Assembly: GCF_000261685.1 (NCBI RefSeq)
Contig: NZ_AJQE01000306.1
Coordinates: 1-35,748, forward strand
DNA: 35,748 nucleotides
Direction of reading: 5' to 3'
Origin: Bradyrhizobium genomosp. I (2014)
Lineage (GTDB): Bacteria; Pseudomonadota; Alphaproteobacteria; Rhizobiales; Xanthobacteraceae
A model generated the notes under the pieces. The model was not told the origin of the DNA. It saw nothing but the letters and a program-made list of their open reading frames with translations, and did not search any database. This document shows, piece after piece, positions 7,256 to 17,165 of the stretch (the stretch's first letter is position 1; every line of letters begins with the position of its first letter). Both the position numbers and the translations under genes were made by a program.

Positions 7256-8578
7256 ATGAAGCCGCTCGGGTTCTTCCACCTCAACGGGATCGGCGGGCAG
7301 ATCGCCGCGCTGGTGCTGGCTTCGACCGCCGCACTCCATCTCGTCGTCACCACCGCCTTCCTGATCAGCCGGCCCGACCGCCAGGACATGCCGCCGGACG
7401 GCGCCCGTCAATTGACCGATGCAGCACTGCTGCTCGGCGCGGCCGAGCCCGGCGAGCGGCCGCGCCTCGTCGCCGATCTGGCGCGCGCCTTTCCCGGGCT
7501 CGGCATCGAAATGCCGGCGCCCGGCACCGCGACCGCCGAGACGAGCGACAGTCCGCACCTGCACGGGATGCGCCGTCACCTCGGCCGGGGCTTCAAGGCG
7601 GTGCAGCTTGCCTCGGAGGGGAATGCGCGCCGCGTCGGCGTCGAGCTGCCCGACGGCACCATGATCGCAGCCCGTGTCGATGGCGGCCCGCCGCCGTGGT
7701 TCTGGGGCGCGCCGTGGCTGACGGCGCTGATGACGGCCTTCATCTGTGTCACCGTGCTTGGCCTGTGGGCGGCGCGCGCGCTGACGAGGCCGCTGTCGTC
7801 CTTCGCCCAGGCCGCCGAAGATTTCAGTCTCGACGGCACCGCCAAGCCGCTGCCCGAGCGCGGCCCGGAAGAGATCCGCCGGGTCGCGCGCGCGCTGAAC
7901 CGCATGCAGGAGCGGATCGCGCGGCTGATGTCGGATCGCACGCGGATGCTGGCCGCGATCAGCCACGATCTGCGCACGCCGATCACGCGGCTGCGGCTGC
8001 GTGCCGAGTTCATCGAGGACGAGGGCAACCGCAAGCGCATGCTGGTCGATCTCGACCAGATGCGCTCGATGCTGGAATCGGTGCTGTCGCTGCTGCGCAA
8101 CGATCGCAAGATCGAGGCCGTGACGCTGGTCGACATCGCGAGCACGCTCCAGCTCGTCGCCGACCAGTTCGGCGACATGGGCCATGTCGTGCGATACGAT
8201 GGGCCGGCCTCCGCGACCGCCGCCGCGCGGCCCGACGACCTGCATCGCGGCGTCACCAACCTCGTCGAGAACGCGGTGCGCTTCGGCGCCGAGGTGACGA
8301 TCCGCCTCGACGTCTCGGACACCGCGCTCGTCATCGACGTCGAGGACGACGGCCCCGGCATTTCGGATGCGCGCAAGCAGGAGATGCTGGAGCCGTTCGT
8401 GCGCGGCGACGACGCGCGCACCATGAACGAGTCCACCGGCTTCGGGCTCGGCCTCTCGATCGCGCGCGCGATCGCGATCACCCATGGCGGCGAGCTGTCG
8501 CTGCACGACCGCGACCCGCACGGACTGATTGTGCGGATGCAATTGCCGTTGTCGCAGACGCCGCGGCTGGCGGCTTGA
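7256..8578 (+). CDS. EnvZ-like sensor histidine kinase
   Basis: 440 residues. The first membrane segment is at about 14-37 and the second at about 153-176, enclosing a periplasmic domain of roughly 115 residues containing PPDGARQLTDAALLLGAAEPGERP. A HAMP domain follows (about 177-228). The HisKA box LAAISHDLRTPITRLRLRAEF places the phosphorylated histidine at H237. The HATPase_c part has an N box (NLVENAVRFG), a G1 box (VEDDGPGI) and a G2 box (STGFGLGLSIARAI). All catalytic motifs look intact. It should phosphorylate the regulator encoded just upstream. Confidence 0.92.
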   Translation: MKPLGFFHLNGIGGQIAALVLASTAALHLVVTTAFLISRPDRQDMPPDGARQLTDAALLLGAAEPGERPRLVADLARAFPGLGIEMPAPGTATAETSDSPHLHGMRRHLGRGFKAVQLASEGNARRVGVELPDGTMIAARVDGGPPPWFWGAPWLTALMTAFICVTVLGLWAARALTRPLSSFAQAAEDFSLDGTAKPLPERGPEEIRRVARALNRMQERIARLMSDRTRMLAAISHDLRTPITRLRLRAEFIEDEGNRKRMLVDLDQMRSMLESVLSLLRNDRKIEAVTLVDIASTLQLVADQFGDMGHVVRYDGPASATAAARPDDLHRGVTNLVENAVRFGAEVTIRLDVSDTALVIDVEDDGPGISDARKQEMLEPFVRGDDARTMNESTGFGLGLSIARAIAITHGGELSLHDRDPHGLIVRMQLPLSQTPRLAA

Positions 8579-8585
8579 AGACCCC

Positions 8586-8801
8586 TTACGCCGCGAGCGG
8601 CGGGTGCTCGATGGCCTCATGCGGGAAGATCGCCACCGCCTCGAAGCGATAATTGCAGGCGTGGCAGGTCCAGAGGTAGGAGACGCGTCCCTCGCCCGGC
8701 TCGATCCAATCGGGCTGCGCGATCGGCGTGCCGCACTGGGCGCAAGGGTTATGTCTCGGGATGTCGCCGGTGTGTGCAGTGATCAGGTTGGCTTTTGTCA
8801 T
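8586..8801 (-). CDS. small zinc-ribbon-like protein
   Basis: 71 residues from the ATG at 8801, selected because GGGAGAGG lies seven bases upstream. Two CxxC knuckles (CAQCGTPI near residue 20 and CHACNYRF near residue 52) are separated by about 30 residues including WIEPGEGRVSYLWT. This layout fits a zinc ribbon or rubredoxin-like knuckle. There is no signal peptide, so it should be cytoplasmic. The gene is convergent with the histidine kinase, with 7 bases between the stops. The specific function is unknown. Confidence 0.7.
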   Translation of the reverse strand: MTKANLITAHTGDIPRHNPCAQCGTPIAQPDWIEPGEGRVSYLWTCHACNYRFEAVAIFPHEAIEHPPLAA

Positions 8802-9030
8802 GGCACCTCTCCCGATTTGCAGCGCTTGCGCACTCGATTTCGCGGCTCCGCACGAATAGACAGGCGTGCTGTCGCGAGCGGGGGTCGTCCGCCCCGAAAG
8901 TCCGATTACGCCAGCTTTGAGTCGTAATGGCGGCACGGCGCCGCAAAAACGTCAGCGGCGTCGTTTGGTCACATCATCGCCGCGTTCGCGTTGCCTAACA
9001 GCCGGGCGCAGGCCACTTAAGGGATATCTG

Positions 9031-9573
9031 ATGAAAATTTTACGCGTTGTCGCGCTGCTCGCGGCCGGATTGACCTTGCCGCAAGCCGCATTCGCCGGCG
9101 AAGCCGAATACGCCGAGATGGTCGCAGCCCATGCCCGCGCCAACGGCGTGCCGGAGGCGCTGGTACATCGCGTCATCATGCGCGAAAGCCGCTATCAGCC
9201 ACACCTCGTCGGCCGCGGCGGCACCATCGGGCTGATGCAGATCAAGCTCGCGACCGCCCGCGGGGTCGGCTACACCGGCGATGCCGCCGGCCTGCGCGAT
9301 CCCAACACCAACCTTACTTATGCGGTCAAATACCTCGCCGGCGCCTATCGCGCCGCCAATGGCGATCATGCCCGAGCCGTGCGTTATTTCGCAGGCGGCT
9401 ATTACTACGCTGCAAAGCGGCAGCGTCAGGAGCAGCAGCTGGGGATGGTGCAGCAGGCCAGCAACGAGACCTGGCTGGAGCCGAACGGCAATCCGCAGCC
9501 GATGTTCGGCGCGACGCCGCACAGGAAGCTGGCCCAGCGCGTCCGCAATGCGCGGGCGCAGGCGCTGAAGTAG
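9031..9573 (+). CDS. short exported lytic transglycosylase (SLT domain)
   Basis: 180 residues. A signal peptide (KILRVVALLAAGLTLPQAAFA) is followed by a compact SLT fold. HRVIMRESRYQPHLVGRGG carries the catalytic glutamate (ESRYQP, goose-lysozyme/Slt70 type). GTIGLMQIKLATARGVGYTG is the GLMQI substrate-groove motif. NLTYAVKYLAGAYRAANGDHARAVRYFAGGYY is the last conserved part. It should cleave the MurNAc-GlcNAc bond of peptidoglycan in the periplasm. The protein is near the minimal size, without cell-wall binding modules. The start at 9031 precedes the signal peptide directly. Confidence 0.88.
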   Translation: MKILRVVALLAAGLTLPQAAFAGEAEYAEMVAAHARANGVPEALVHRVIMRESRYQPHLVGRGGTIGLMQIKLATARGVGYTGDAAGLRDPNTNLTYAVKYLAGAYRAANGDHARAVRYFAGGYYYAAKRQRQEQQLGMVQQASNETWLEPNGNPQPMFGATPHRKLAQRVRNARAQALK

Positions 9574-9580
9574 CTTTCGT

Positions 9581-9712
9581 GTCCCGGGCAAGCTGCGGCG
9601 CAAGAGCGCCGCGGCGCTGAACCGGGACCCAGCGCTCCACGCGAAATGGGCCCCGGCTCTGCGACGCATCACGCCGCCAAGAGGCAGCGCGCTGCATCGC
9701 GTCCGGGGCACG
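9581..9712. repeat. palindromic intergenic repeat
   Basis: GTCCCGGGCAAGCTGCGGCGC and a later GAACCGGGACCCA, then TGGGCCCCGGCTCTGCG and CGCGTCCGGGGCAC, form paired arms of a composite palindrome. The layout is like the GTCCCGG...CCGGGACCCA elements at 16473-16604 and 26235-26381. No coding potential is visible. It sits between the transglycosylase gene and the TPP riboswitch. Confidence 0.55.
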
Positions 9713-9770
9713 GTCGGGTTCCCGGCAACACGCGTTGACCACCCCGCCCCGCTGGCATACATTAGACCCG

Positions 9771-9877
9771 TTCCGAGGGGTGCTCCGAGGAGGAGCTGAG
9801 ATACCGCTAAATGGGCAATGACGCCCAGGACCGCGGTGACCCTTTGAACCTGATCCGGGTCATGCCGGCGAAGGGAC
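9771..9877 (+). promoter_or_regulatory. TPP riboswitch (THI element)
   Basis: The conserved thi-box segments are present: GGGGTGCTCC with pairing GGAGCTGAGAT, then GACCCTTTGAACCTGATC, CGGGTCATGCC and GGCGAAGGGA. The aptamer binds thiamine pyrophosphate. Its 3' strand (GAAGGGACAGGG) runs straight into the ribosome binding site of thiO, whose ATG is at 9882. Control is therefore most likely by hiding that site when TPP is bound; I see no separate terminator hairpin. The element should govern the whole thiOSGEC operon. Confidence 0.95.
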
Positions 9878-9881
9878 AGGG

Positions 9882-10907
9882 ATGTTGCAAACCACCAAGC
9901 GACCGGATTCCCCGGTATCCATCATCGGCGCAGGCATTGCGGGAGCCTGGCAAGCGTTGCTGTTCGCGCAGGCCGGTCACGCCGTCACCTTGCACGAGCG
10001 CGGTGACGAGGCGATGACGGATGCCACCAGCCATTGGGCCGGCGGCATGCTCGCGCCCTATTGCGAGGCCGAGGTCGCAGAGCCCGTCATCAGTCGCCTG
10101 GGGCTGCGCTCGCTCGATATCTGGCGGCGCGAATTGCCGGATACTCCGTTCAACGGCTCGCTCGTCGTCGCCCATCCGCGCGAGCGCAACGATTTCGAGC
10201 GCTTCGCGCGCATGACCGAGGATCACCGCCGGCTCGATGCCTCAGGCCTCGCCGAGCTCGAGCCGTCGCTGGAGGGCCGCTTCCGCGACGCGCTGTTCTT
10301 CCCGGCCGAGGGCCATGTCGAGCCGCGCCGCGTGCTGCCGAAGCTGCACGAGCGCATCCGCGCCGCCGGCGGCACCATCAAGTTTTGCAGCGACGTCACC
10401 GCTGGGGACCTCGCAAACCTCGATCCCAAAGGCATCGTGATCGACTGCCGCGGGCTTGGCGCCCGCGACGAGCAGGGCGAGCTTCGCGGCGTCAAGGGCG
10501 AGATGATCCTGATCGAGAGCCGTGAGGTGCAGCTTGCGCGCCCGGTGCGGCTGATCCATCCGCGCTGGCCGCTCTATGTGATCCCGCGCGAGGCGGGCCT
10601 GTTCATGCTGGGCGCGACCTCGATCGAGGCGGAAGACACCGGCGTCAGCGTGCGCTCGGCGCTGGAGCTGCTGGGCGCGGCCTATACGGTGCATCCGGCG
10701 TTCGGCGAGGCGCGCATCGTCGAATTCGGCTCGGGCTTGCGGCCCGCCTATCCCGACAACCTGCCGCGCATCGGCATTCGCGATGGCAAGATCAGCGTCA
10801 ACGGGCTCTATCGCCATGGCTTCCTGATCGCACCGGCGCTCGCCGAGCTGACGCTCGCCTATGTCCAGCGCGGCCAGATCGACAACGAGGTGATGCAATG
10901 CGTTTGA
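9882..10907 (+). CDS. thiO: glycine oxidase ThiO
   Basis: 341 residues of the FAD-dependent DAO family. The N-terminal dinucleotide-binding motif SIIGAGIAGAWQALLFAQAGH is followed by TSHWAGGMLAPYCEAE, characteristic of ThiO. Later come GLGARDEQGELRGVKGEMI and the C-terminal GLRPAYPDNLPRIG and YRHGFLIAPALAEL, which contact FAD. ThiO oxidises glycine to the imine (dehydroglycine) that ThiG joins with the ThiS thiocarboxylate and deoxyxylulose 5-phosphate to make the thiazole. Its presence, and the absence of thiH, fits an aerobic route. The start lies five bases after the riboswitch, and its last bases overlap the start of thiS. Confidence 0.92.
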   Translation: MLQTTKRPDSPVSIIGAGIAGAWQALLFAQAGHAVTLHERGDEAMTDATSHWAGGMLAPYCEAEVAEPVISRLGLRSLDIWRRELPDTPFNGSLVVAHPRERNDFERFARMTEDHRRLDASGLAELEPSLEGRFRDALFFPAEGHVEPRRVLPKLHERIRAAGGTIKFCSDVTAGDLANLDPKGIVIDCRGLGARDEQGELRGVKGEMILIESREVQLARPVRLIHPRWPLYVIPREAGLFMLGATSIEAEDTGVSVRSALELLGAAYTVHPAFGEARIVEFGSGLRPAYPDNLPRIGIRDGKISVNGLYRHGFLIAPALAELTLAYVQRGQIDNEVMQCV

Positions 10908-11095
10908 CCGTCAATGGCGAGCAGCGCGAGGTGAATTCCGCAAGCGTCGACGCGCTGCTCACCGAGCTCGACTATGAAGGCACCCATTTCGCGATCGCGC
11001 TGAACTACGACGTCGTGCCGAAGAGCCGCTGGGCCGAGACCACGCTGAAAGCCGGCGACGAGATCGAGATCATCACGCCGCGGCAGGGAGGGTGA
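10898..11095 (+). CDS. thiS: sulfur carrier protein ThiS
   Basis: 65 residues with a ubiquitin-like fold and the required C-terminal Gly-Gly (ITPRQGG). The core strand RLTVNGEQREV and the FAIALNYDVVPKSRW and AGDEIEIITPRQGG segments match the family. The C-terminal glycine is adenylated and converted to a thiocarboxylate that delivers sulfur to ThiG; the activating enzyme (ThiF-like) is not in this window. The start overlaps the end of thiO by 10 bases, so the two are translationally coupled. Confidence 0.93.
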   Translation: MRLTVNGEQREVNSASVDALLTELDYEGTHFAIALNYDVVPKSRWAETTLKAGDEIEIITPRQGG

Positions 11096-11138
11096 TGGGG
11101 ATGAAGGCATGCTCTCTGCACGCCGGCGACTGCATTGG

Positions 11139-11239
11139 CCCGTCATTCCGGGGCACGCGAAGCGTGAACCCGGAATCTCGCGCCACAACTTCGAGATTCC
11201 GGATCGGTCCGCGTTTCGCGGCCCGTCCGGAATGACGGG
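11139..11239. repeat. palindromic repeat inside the thiamine operon
   Basis: CCCGTCATTCCGG at the left end is the reverse complement of CCGGAATGACGGG at the right end. An inner pair, GAACCCGGAATCTCG and CGAGATTCCGGATC, sits between. It occupies the thiS-thiG spacer and would form a stable hairpin in the operon mRNA. Its last GACGGGG lies ten bases before the thiG ATG and is the only visible ribosome site for thiG. Confidence 0.75.
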
Positions 11240-11248
11240 GAATTCAAC

Positions 11249-12031
11249 ATGGTGACCTTCTACGGCAAGACCTTCGCCTCCCGCCTGCTGATCGGCAGCG
11301 CGCTCTATCCGTCGCCGGCGATCATGCAGGAAGCGATCCGCGCCTCAGGTGCAGGTATCGTCACGGTGTCGCTGCGCCGCGAATCCGCCGGCGGCAAGAC
11401 CGGCGACGCGTTCTGGAAGCTGATCCGCGAGCTCGACGTCGCCGTGCTGCCGAACACCGCCGGCTGCCGCAGCGTGCGCGAGGCGGTCACCACCGCCAAG
11501 CTCGCGCGCGAGCTGTTCGGCACCAGCTGGATCAAGCTCGAAGTCATCGCCGACAACGACACGCTGCAGCCCGACGTCGTCGGCCTCGTCGAAGCAGCAA
11601 GCATCCTGATCAAGGACGGGTTTGAAGTGTTCCCCTATTGCACCGAGGATCTCTCGGTTGCGAACCGCCTGGTTGACGCCGGCTGCAAGGTGGTGATGCC
11701 GTGGGCCGCGCCGATCGGCAGCGCGAAGGGCATCACCAACCGCGACGCCTTGAGGCTGCTGCGCGAGCGGCTGCCCGACATCACGCTGGTGGTCGATGCC
11801 GGCCTCGGCGCGCCCAGTCACGCCGCGCAGGCGCTCGAGCTCGGCTATGACGCCGTGCTGCTCAACACCGCGATCGCCAAGGCCGCCGATCCCGTCGCCA
11901 TGGCGACCGCCTTCCGCTTGGGCTGTGAGGCCGGCCGCACCGCTTACGAGGCCGGGCTGATGAACGCCCGCGACTTCGCCTCCCCCTCCACCCCTGTCGT
12001 TGGGACCCCGTTCTGGCATGCCGTATCCTGA
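11249..12031 (+). CDS. thiG: thiazole synthase ThiG
   Basis: 260 residues with a TIM-barrel fold, full length for the family. The lysine that forms the imine with deoxyxylulose 5-phosphate is K96 in [11 protein letters not shown]. Other conserved parts are [43 protein letters not shown] (phosphate-binding) and [32 protein letters not shown]. It makes the thiazole phosphate moiety of thiamine with ThiS-COSH and ThiO-derived dehydroglycine. A repeat separates it from thiS, and its 3' end overlaps thiE by 14 bases. Confidence 0.95.
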   Translation: MVTFYGKTFASRLLIGSALYPSPAIMQEAIRASGAGIVTVSLRRESAGGKTGDAFWKLIRELDVAVLPNTAGCRSVREAVTTAKLARELFGTSWIKLEVIADNDTLQPDVVGLVEAASILIKDGFEVFPYCTEDLSVANRLVDAGCKVVMPWAAPIGSAKGITNRDALRLLRERLPDITLVVDAGLGAPSHAAQALELGYDAVLLNTAIAKAADPVAMATAFRLGCEAGRTAYEAGLMNARDFASPSTPVVGTPFWHAVS

Positions 12032-12626
12032 TCGATTTTATCCCGTCGTCGACAGCCTGGCCTGGGTCGAGCGCCTGACAAAGCTCGGCGTCGGCACCAT
12101 CCAGCTGCGTACGAAGGAGCTCGACGACTCGCAGGCGCTGCAGATCGTCAGCGACGCGCTGGCGATCACCAAGGACACGCAGGCCAAGCTGGTCGTGAAC
12201 GACTATTGGCGCGCGGCGATCGTGGCCGGCGCAGAATATCTGCATCTCGGCCAGGAGGATCTGGCCGAGGCCGACCTCAAGGCGATCCGCGAGGCCGGCC
12301 TCAAGCTCGGCATCTCAACCCATGACGATTCCGAGCTTGCCACCGCGTTGGCAGCCGAGCCCGACTACGTCGCGCTCGGCCCGATCTTCTTCACCACGCT
12401 GAAGTCGATGCGCTTCGAGCCGCAGGGCATTCCGAAGATCACCGAATGGAAGAAGCGCATCGGCACCATCCCGCTGGTCGCCATCGGCGGCATCAAGTTC
12501 GAGCACGCCGCGGAGATCTTCGCCGCCGGCGCGGACTCGATCGCCGTCGTCAGCGACGTCACCCAGAACCCCGACCCCGATGCCCGCGTGCGGCAGTGGC
12601 TCGGCCTGTCGAAGGAGGCGGCATGA
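12018..12626 (+). CDS. thiE: thiamine phosphate synthase ThiE
   Basis: 202 residues. It joins HMP-pyrophosphate with the thiazole phosphate to give thiamine phosphate. The TIM-barrel landmarks are [55 protein letters not shown] and [12 protein letters not shown]. The [10 protein letters not shown] loop differs slightly from the common GPIFPTxTK form. The related thiazole tautomerase TenI has the same fold, so a TenI role is the alternative, but the HLGQEDL and operon context favour ThiE. The ATG at 12018 overlaps thiG. Confidence 0.88.
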   Translation: MPYPDRFYPVVDSLAWVERLTKLGVGTIQLRTKELDDSQALQIVSDALAITKDTQAKLVVNDYWRAAIVAGAEYLHLGQEDLAEADLKAIREAGLKLGISTHDDSELATALAAEPDYVALGPIFFTTLKSMRFEPQGIPKITEWKKRIGTIPLVAIGGIKFEHAAEIFAAGADSIAVVSDVTQNPDPDARVRQWLGLSKEAA

Positions 12627-12642
12627 CCGAAACTCTCTCCAC

Positions 12643-14689
<2,047 letters not shown>

Positions 14690-14725
14690 AGGCTACGCTT
14701 CTACCGCTCAGATTCCGCTTACAGG

Positions 14726-14753
14726 AAAAGGTCGGGTGAATGCCCGGCCTTTT
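14726..14753 (+). terminator. rho-independent terminator of the thi operon
   Basis: AAAAGGTCGGG and its near-complement CCCGGCCTTTT enclose a TGAATG loop, with T's in the descending arm. It lies 37 bases after the thiC stop. Confidence 0.8.
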
Positions 14754-14874
14754 GTGCATCGCACGCAAAACTCTTGGTCAACCACTCATGGATGTTTACT
14801 CAATTGAACACCTGTGACAACACACGTATTGAGAAGCGCCAGATTTCTGCATCGCGACGGGGGAGGCACCAAGC

Positions 14875-15507
14875 ATGCGCCTTGAGTCATTTGAAATTAA
14901 TAATTATCGAAGCATCGCCCAACTAGAAATCAATCCTTGTGGTGATTTTAACGTCCTGATTGGGCGCAACAACTCGGGAAAATCGAACATACTGGCGTCA
15001 ATCGAAGTGTTCTTTTCAGCTCTTCGGCCAGAGGTGATAAATACGAGTCCCCCGATTGGCCAAGAGATTGATTTCTTTCAACGCGACCTAAAAAACAACA
15101 TTCAGCTTCGGGCGACCTTTTCTCCATCCGAAGCTGAAATGCAACAACTACTGGACGAGATTGCCATTGAGCGTCCTCAAGTCAAAAAGCTTCTCGAAGA
15201 GATTGGCTCCGACGCACTCCTTGTTGTGACCACCGTCTTTACACCTCCGCCCAAGAAGTTCGCATTTGTGCAAAGCGTCGTGCTCCTAACGGAGGATGGA
15301 CCGCGCACCATCATTGAGATCGACGAGGCGGTTGCTGCCGAGCTTCACGGAAATGTTGCCGGGATGGAACGCAGAATTGCGGCGAACCAAGCATTAAACC
15401 GAGCGGTTAACCCACCCTACGAGACCTCCTGCTCTCGCTCGACATCGGCTTCACCGATCTCTCCAAGACGGTCGCCTCGACAAAAGCCTCCTCCGCACCT
15501 ATCCTGA
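14875..15507 (+). pseudogene. 5' fragment of an OLD/RecF-like ATPase
   Basis: About 178 codons resemble the N-terminus of SMC/RecF/OLD-type ATPases: MRLESFEINNYRSIAQLEI, then the Walker A LIGRNNSGKSN and SIEVFFSALRPEV. There is a good ribosome site (GGGGGAGG). The Walker B, signature and any TOPRIM nuclease regions are missing. At about 15408 the coding sequence runs into TAACCCACCCTACG, the end of a repeat family seen complete at 17863-18003; the remaining codons to the stop are foreign. Base composition of 14875-15400 is clearly lower in GC than all neighbours (AATTAATAATTATCG near the start), pointing to horizontal origin. It is a decayed remnant of a defence- or repair-related ATPase. Confidence 0.8.
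15422..15476 (+). pseudogene. Mug-type uracil-DNA glycosylase fragment
   Basis: In one frame this reads LLLSLDIGFTDLSKTVAS, close to SLIELGIGFTDLCKTGAG in the intact glycosylase at 15932. Over 15444-15476 the DNA matches 16142-16174 at 30 of 33 bases. It is too short to act and is out of frame with the ATPase fragment it adjoins. It is either a duplicated scrap of the neighbouring gene or the relic of a paralogue. Confidence 0.6.
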
Positions 15508-15511
15508 TGGC

Positions 15512-15784
15512 ATGAATATCATTCGTCGCACGCTGGATATCGACACCGACGCGCGATTGCGCGAGATGGCCGACGAGCGCGGGCAGGATGTCGCCGCGGA
15601 GGCCGTGGCACTGCTCGATTCCGTGGTCGATATCGCAGGCCCCGACATTGCCGAGGATCGCCGGCGGCTGGATGATTTCCCAAAGAGCGACGCCGCCGTG
15701 CCGCTCAATGAGGCGAAGGACTGGGCCGCGAGCTGGGGGTCGGCGCAGGAGCTGCCGCGGCCGGTGGCGCGCAGGATCGGATGA
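15512..15784 (+). CDS. antitoxin-like protein of a type II toxin-antitoxin pair
   Basis: 90 residues. It begins MNIIRRTLDIDTDARLREMAD, like a short ribbon-helix-helix or antitoxin N-terminus. An acidic middle (EDRRRLDDF) and a C-terminal tail (PLNEAKDWAASWGSAQELPRP) follow, the latter in the style of toxin-wrapping antitoxin tails. The stop codon overlaps the ATG of the following reading frame (ATGATG), the coupling typical of antitoxin-toxin genes. No good ribosome site is visible, because upstream is the rearranged junction. With its toxin cut short the gene is probably an orphan. The role is inferred from architecture. Confidence 0.6.
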   Translation: MNIIRRTLDIDTDARLREMADERGQDVAAEAVALLDSVVDIAGPDIAEDRRRLDDFPKSDAAVPLNEAKDWAASWGSAQELPRPVARRIG

Positions 15785-15939
15785 TGCCGGTTTCGTCCGA
15801 CGCCGTCGAAGACGTCGAGCGATTGCGCCTTTTCCTCGATCAATCTAGGCAACGTAGCCCGGATGAGCGCAGCGACATCCGGGACCTTTGTCGCCCGCAT
15901 ATCGCTTCGCTCATGCGGGCTACGGCTGCGAGTGACTAA
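15781..15939 (+). pseudogene. truncated RelE/ParE-like toxin
   Basis: A 52-codon frame begins MMPVSSDAVEDVERLRLFLDQ, which looks like the first strand and helix of RelE/ParE-type toxins. After about 24 codons it enters the palindromic repeat at 15853, and the rest of a roughly 95-residue toxin is absent. The start overlaps the antitoxin stop. Similarity is judged from a short segment only. Confidence 0.5.
15853..15924. repeat. CGTAGCCCGG palindromic repeat
   Basis: CGTAGCCCGGATGAGCG at the left pairs with CGCTCATGCGGGCTACG at the right. Inner arms are GACATCCGGGACC and the CCCGCAT region. It interrupts the toxin frame and ends seven bases before the probable GTG start of the glycosylase gene. 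Confidence 0.75.
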
Positions 15940-16444
15940 CGTGCAGCCCTACCACCTCCCAGACCAGCTCCGCCCCAACCTCCGCCTCGTCTTCGTCGGC
16001 ACCGCCGCCTCGACGCGCTCGGCGGAGGTCGGGCACTACTACGCCCATCCCGGCAACCGCTTCTGGCGCGCGATCCATGAGGCCGGGATCACGCCGCGGC
16101 GGTATCAGCCGGGCGAGTTCGCATCGCTGATCGAACTCGGGATCGGCTTCACCGATCTCTGCAAAACGGGCGCCGGGATGGATCACCAGATCGCGGCGGA
16201 GATGATCGACGTGCCGGGGTTCAGGGCGAAGATCGAAAAGTACCGGCCGCGGACGATTGCGTTCACGAGCAAGAAGGCGGCGAGCCTGTTTTACGGCAGG
16301 CCGTCGAGCGGAATTGTGCTCGGGCGGCAGCTGCGCGATGGAAGCTGGCCAGAGATCTTCGTGCTGTCGTCGCCCTCCGGGGCTGCGTCCGGGCATTGGA
16401 CACTGGAGCCGTGGCGGGAGCTGGCGGCGTGGATCAAGTCGTGA
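15932..16444 (+). CDS. mismatch-specific uracil/thymine-DNA glycosylase (Mug type)
   Basis: 170 residues from a GTG at 15932 (another GTG at 15941 is possible; no clear ribosome site). The fold signature is LRLVFVGTAASTRSAEVGHYYAHPGNRFWRAIHEAGI, then LIELGIGFTDLCKTGAGMDHQI, then IAFTSKKAASLFYG, and a C-terminal VLSSPSGAASGHW. This fits the Mug/TDG family that removes uracil or thymine from G:U/G:T mismatches. The N-terminal motif differs from the E. coli GINPG form, as in many alphaproteobacterial members. The gene lies just beyond the repeat that truncates the toxin. Confidence 0.85.
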   Translation: MTNVQPYHLPDQLRPNLRLVFVGTAASTRSAEVGHYYAHPGNRFWRAIHEAGITPRRYQPGEFASLIELGIGFTDLCKTGAGMDHQIAAEMIDVPGFRAKIEKYRPRTIAFTSKKAASLFYGRPSSGIVLGRQLRDGSWPEIFVLSSPSGAASGHWTLEPWRELAAWIKS

Positions 16445-16472
16445 GGTGAGCCGATAGCGGCACGTCACACGC

Positions 16473-16604
16473 CGCTGTCGTCCCGGCGAACGCCGGGACC
16501 CATACCTCCAGGGAGCAGTTTGGCGAAGACTCGTCATTCGGTACTGGGACCAGCCGCAACAGATAGATCGCGCGGTATGGGTCCCTGCTTTCCGCAGGGA
16601 CGGC
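16473..16604. repeat. GTCGTCCCGG palindromic repeat, family B, copy 1
   Basis: CGCTGTCGTCCCGG and CCGGGACCCATA at the left, TATGGGTCCCTGC and GCAGGGACGGC at the right. An inner GTTTGGCGAAGACTCG recurs almost unchanged in the copy at 26235-26381. The element fills the spacer between the glycosylase gene and the convergent DUF6429 gene. Confidence 0.8.
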
Positions 16605-16646
16605 ATCGTGGGTTTGGCGGCATACCGTCACGGCCAGCGCCAGACT

Positions 16647-16871
16647 TCACTCCTCGAACAATTCCTTGAACAGCGTCTTCGCGCGCTCGAGGCCTTCTTC
16701 CGTGAACACCACCGACTTCACCTTGCCGACGGGATCGTCGATCATGCCCTTGTCATGAAGGCGGCCGAGCACGTCCCAATCAAAACCCTTCCAGGCCCGA
16801 TAGCCGTCGTGCAGGGTGAGATAGAGCAAGGCCAGCGCGGCGTCATCGATCTTGTCCTTGTTGATGGCCAT
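16647..16871 (-). CDS. DUF6429 family small protein
   Basis: 74 residues, cytoplasmic, charged and mostly helical. The sequence DDAALALLYLTLHDGYRAWKG, then DWDVLGRLHDKGMIDDPVGKVKSV, then FTEEGLERAKTLFKELF resembles a small winged-helix-like unit and fits the DUF6429 family as I know it. No function is established for that family. The ribosome site (GGAGGTCAAG) is strong. It stands alone, with long repeat-filled spacers on both sides. Confidence 0.8.
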   Translation of the reverse strand: MAINKDKIDDAALALLYLTLHDGYRAWKGFDWDVLGRLHDKGMIDDPVGKVKSVVFTEEGLERAKTLFKELFEE

Positions 16872-17057
16872 CTTGACCTCCTCCGGGGCGGTGCGGAGGC
16901 CATCCTATTGGGTAGCAGGCGATCTGCAATGGCGACCTCAGCCGCCGAAACTCGAAGGGGGACGGCGGAGCCCTAATCCAGCGAGGGTATCCGCCGCAGA
17001 CGCGAAGGTGGTGGGTTACGTCTTACACCGTTTCGGAGCGGCGCCACGTACTCTGCC

Positions 17058-17083
17058 GTCGTCCCGGCCTTCGCCGGGACGAC
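17058..17083. repeat. short GTCGTCCCGGC hairpin
   Basis: A perfect GTCGTCCCGGC / GCCGGGACGAC stem with a CTTC loop, probably a minimal member of the family-B repeats. It lies in the 294-base spacer before the GST-like gene; nothing else clear is seen in that spacer. Confidence 0.6.
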
Positions 17084-17165
17084 GCCACACGCGAATTCCG
17101 CGAGCCATTGCTTCCACCGGCGCACCCCTGCATGCTGTCCCCGCCACACAGAGGAGCCGCCGCCG

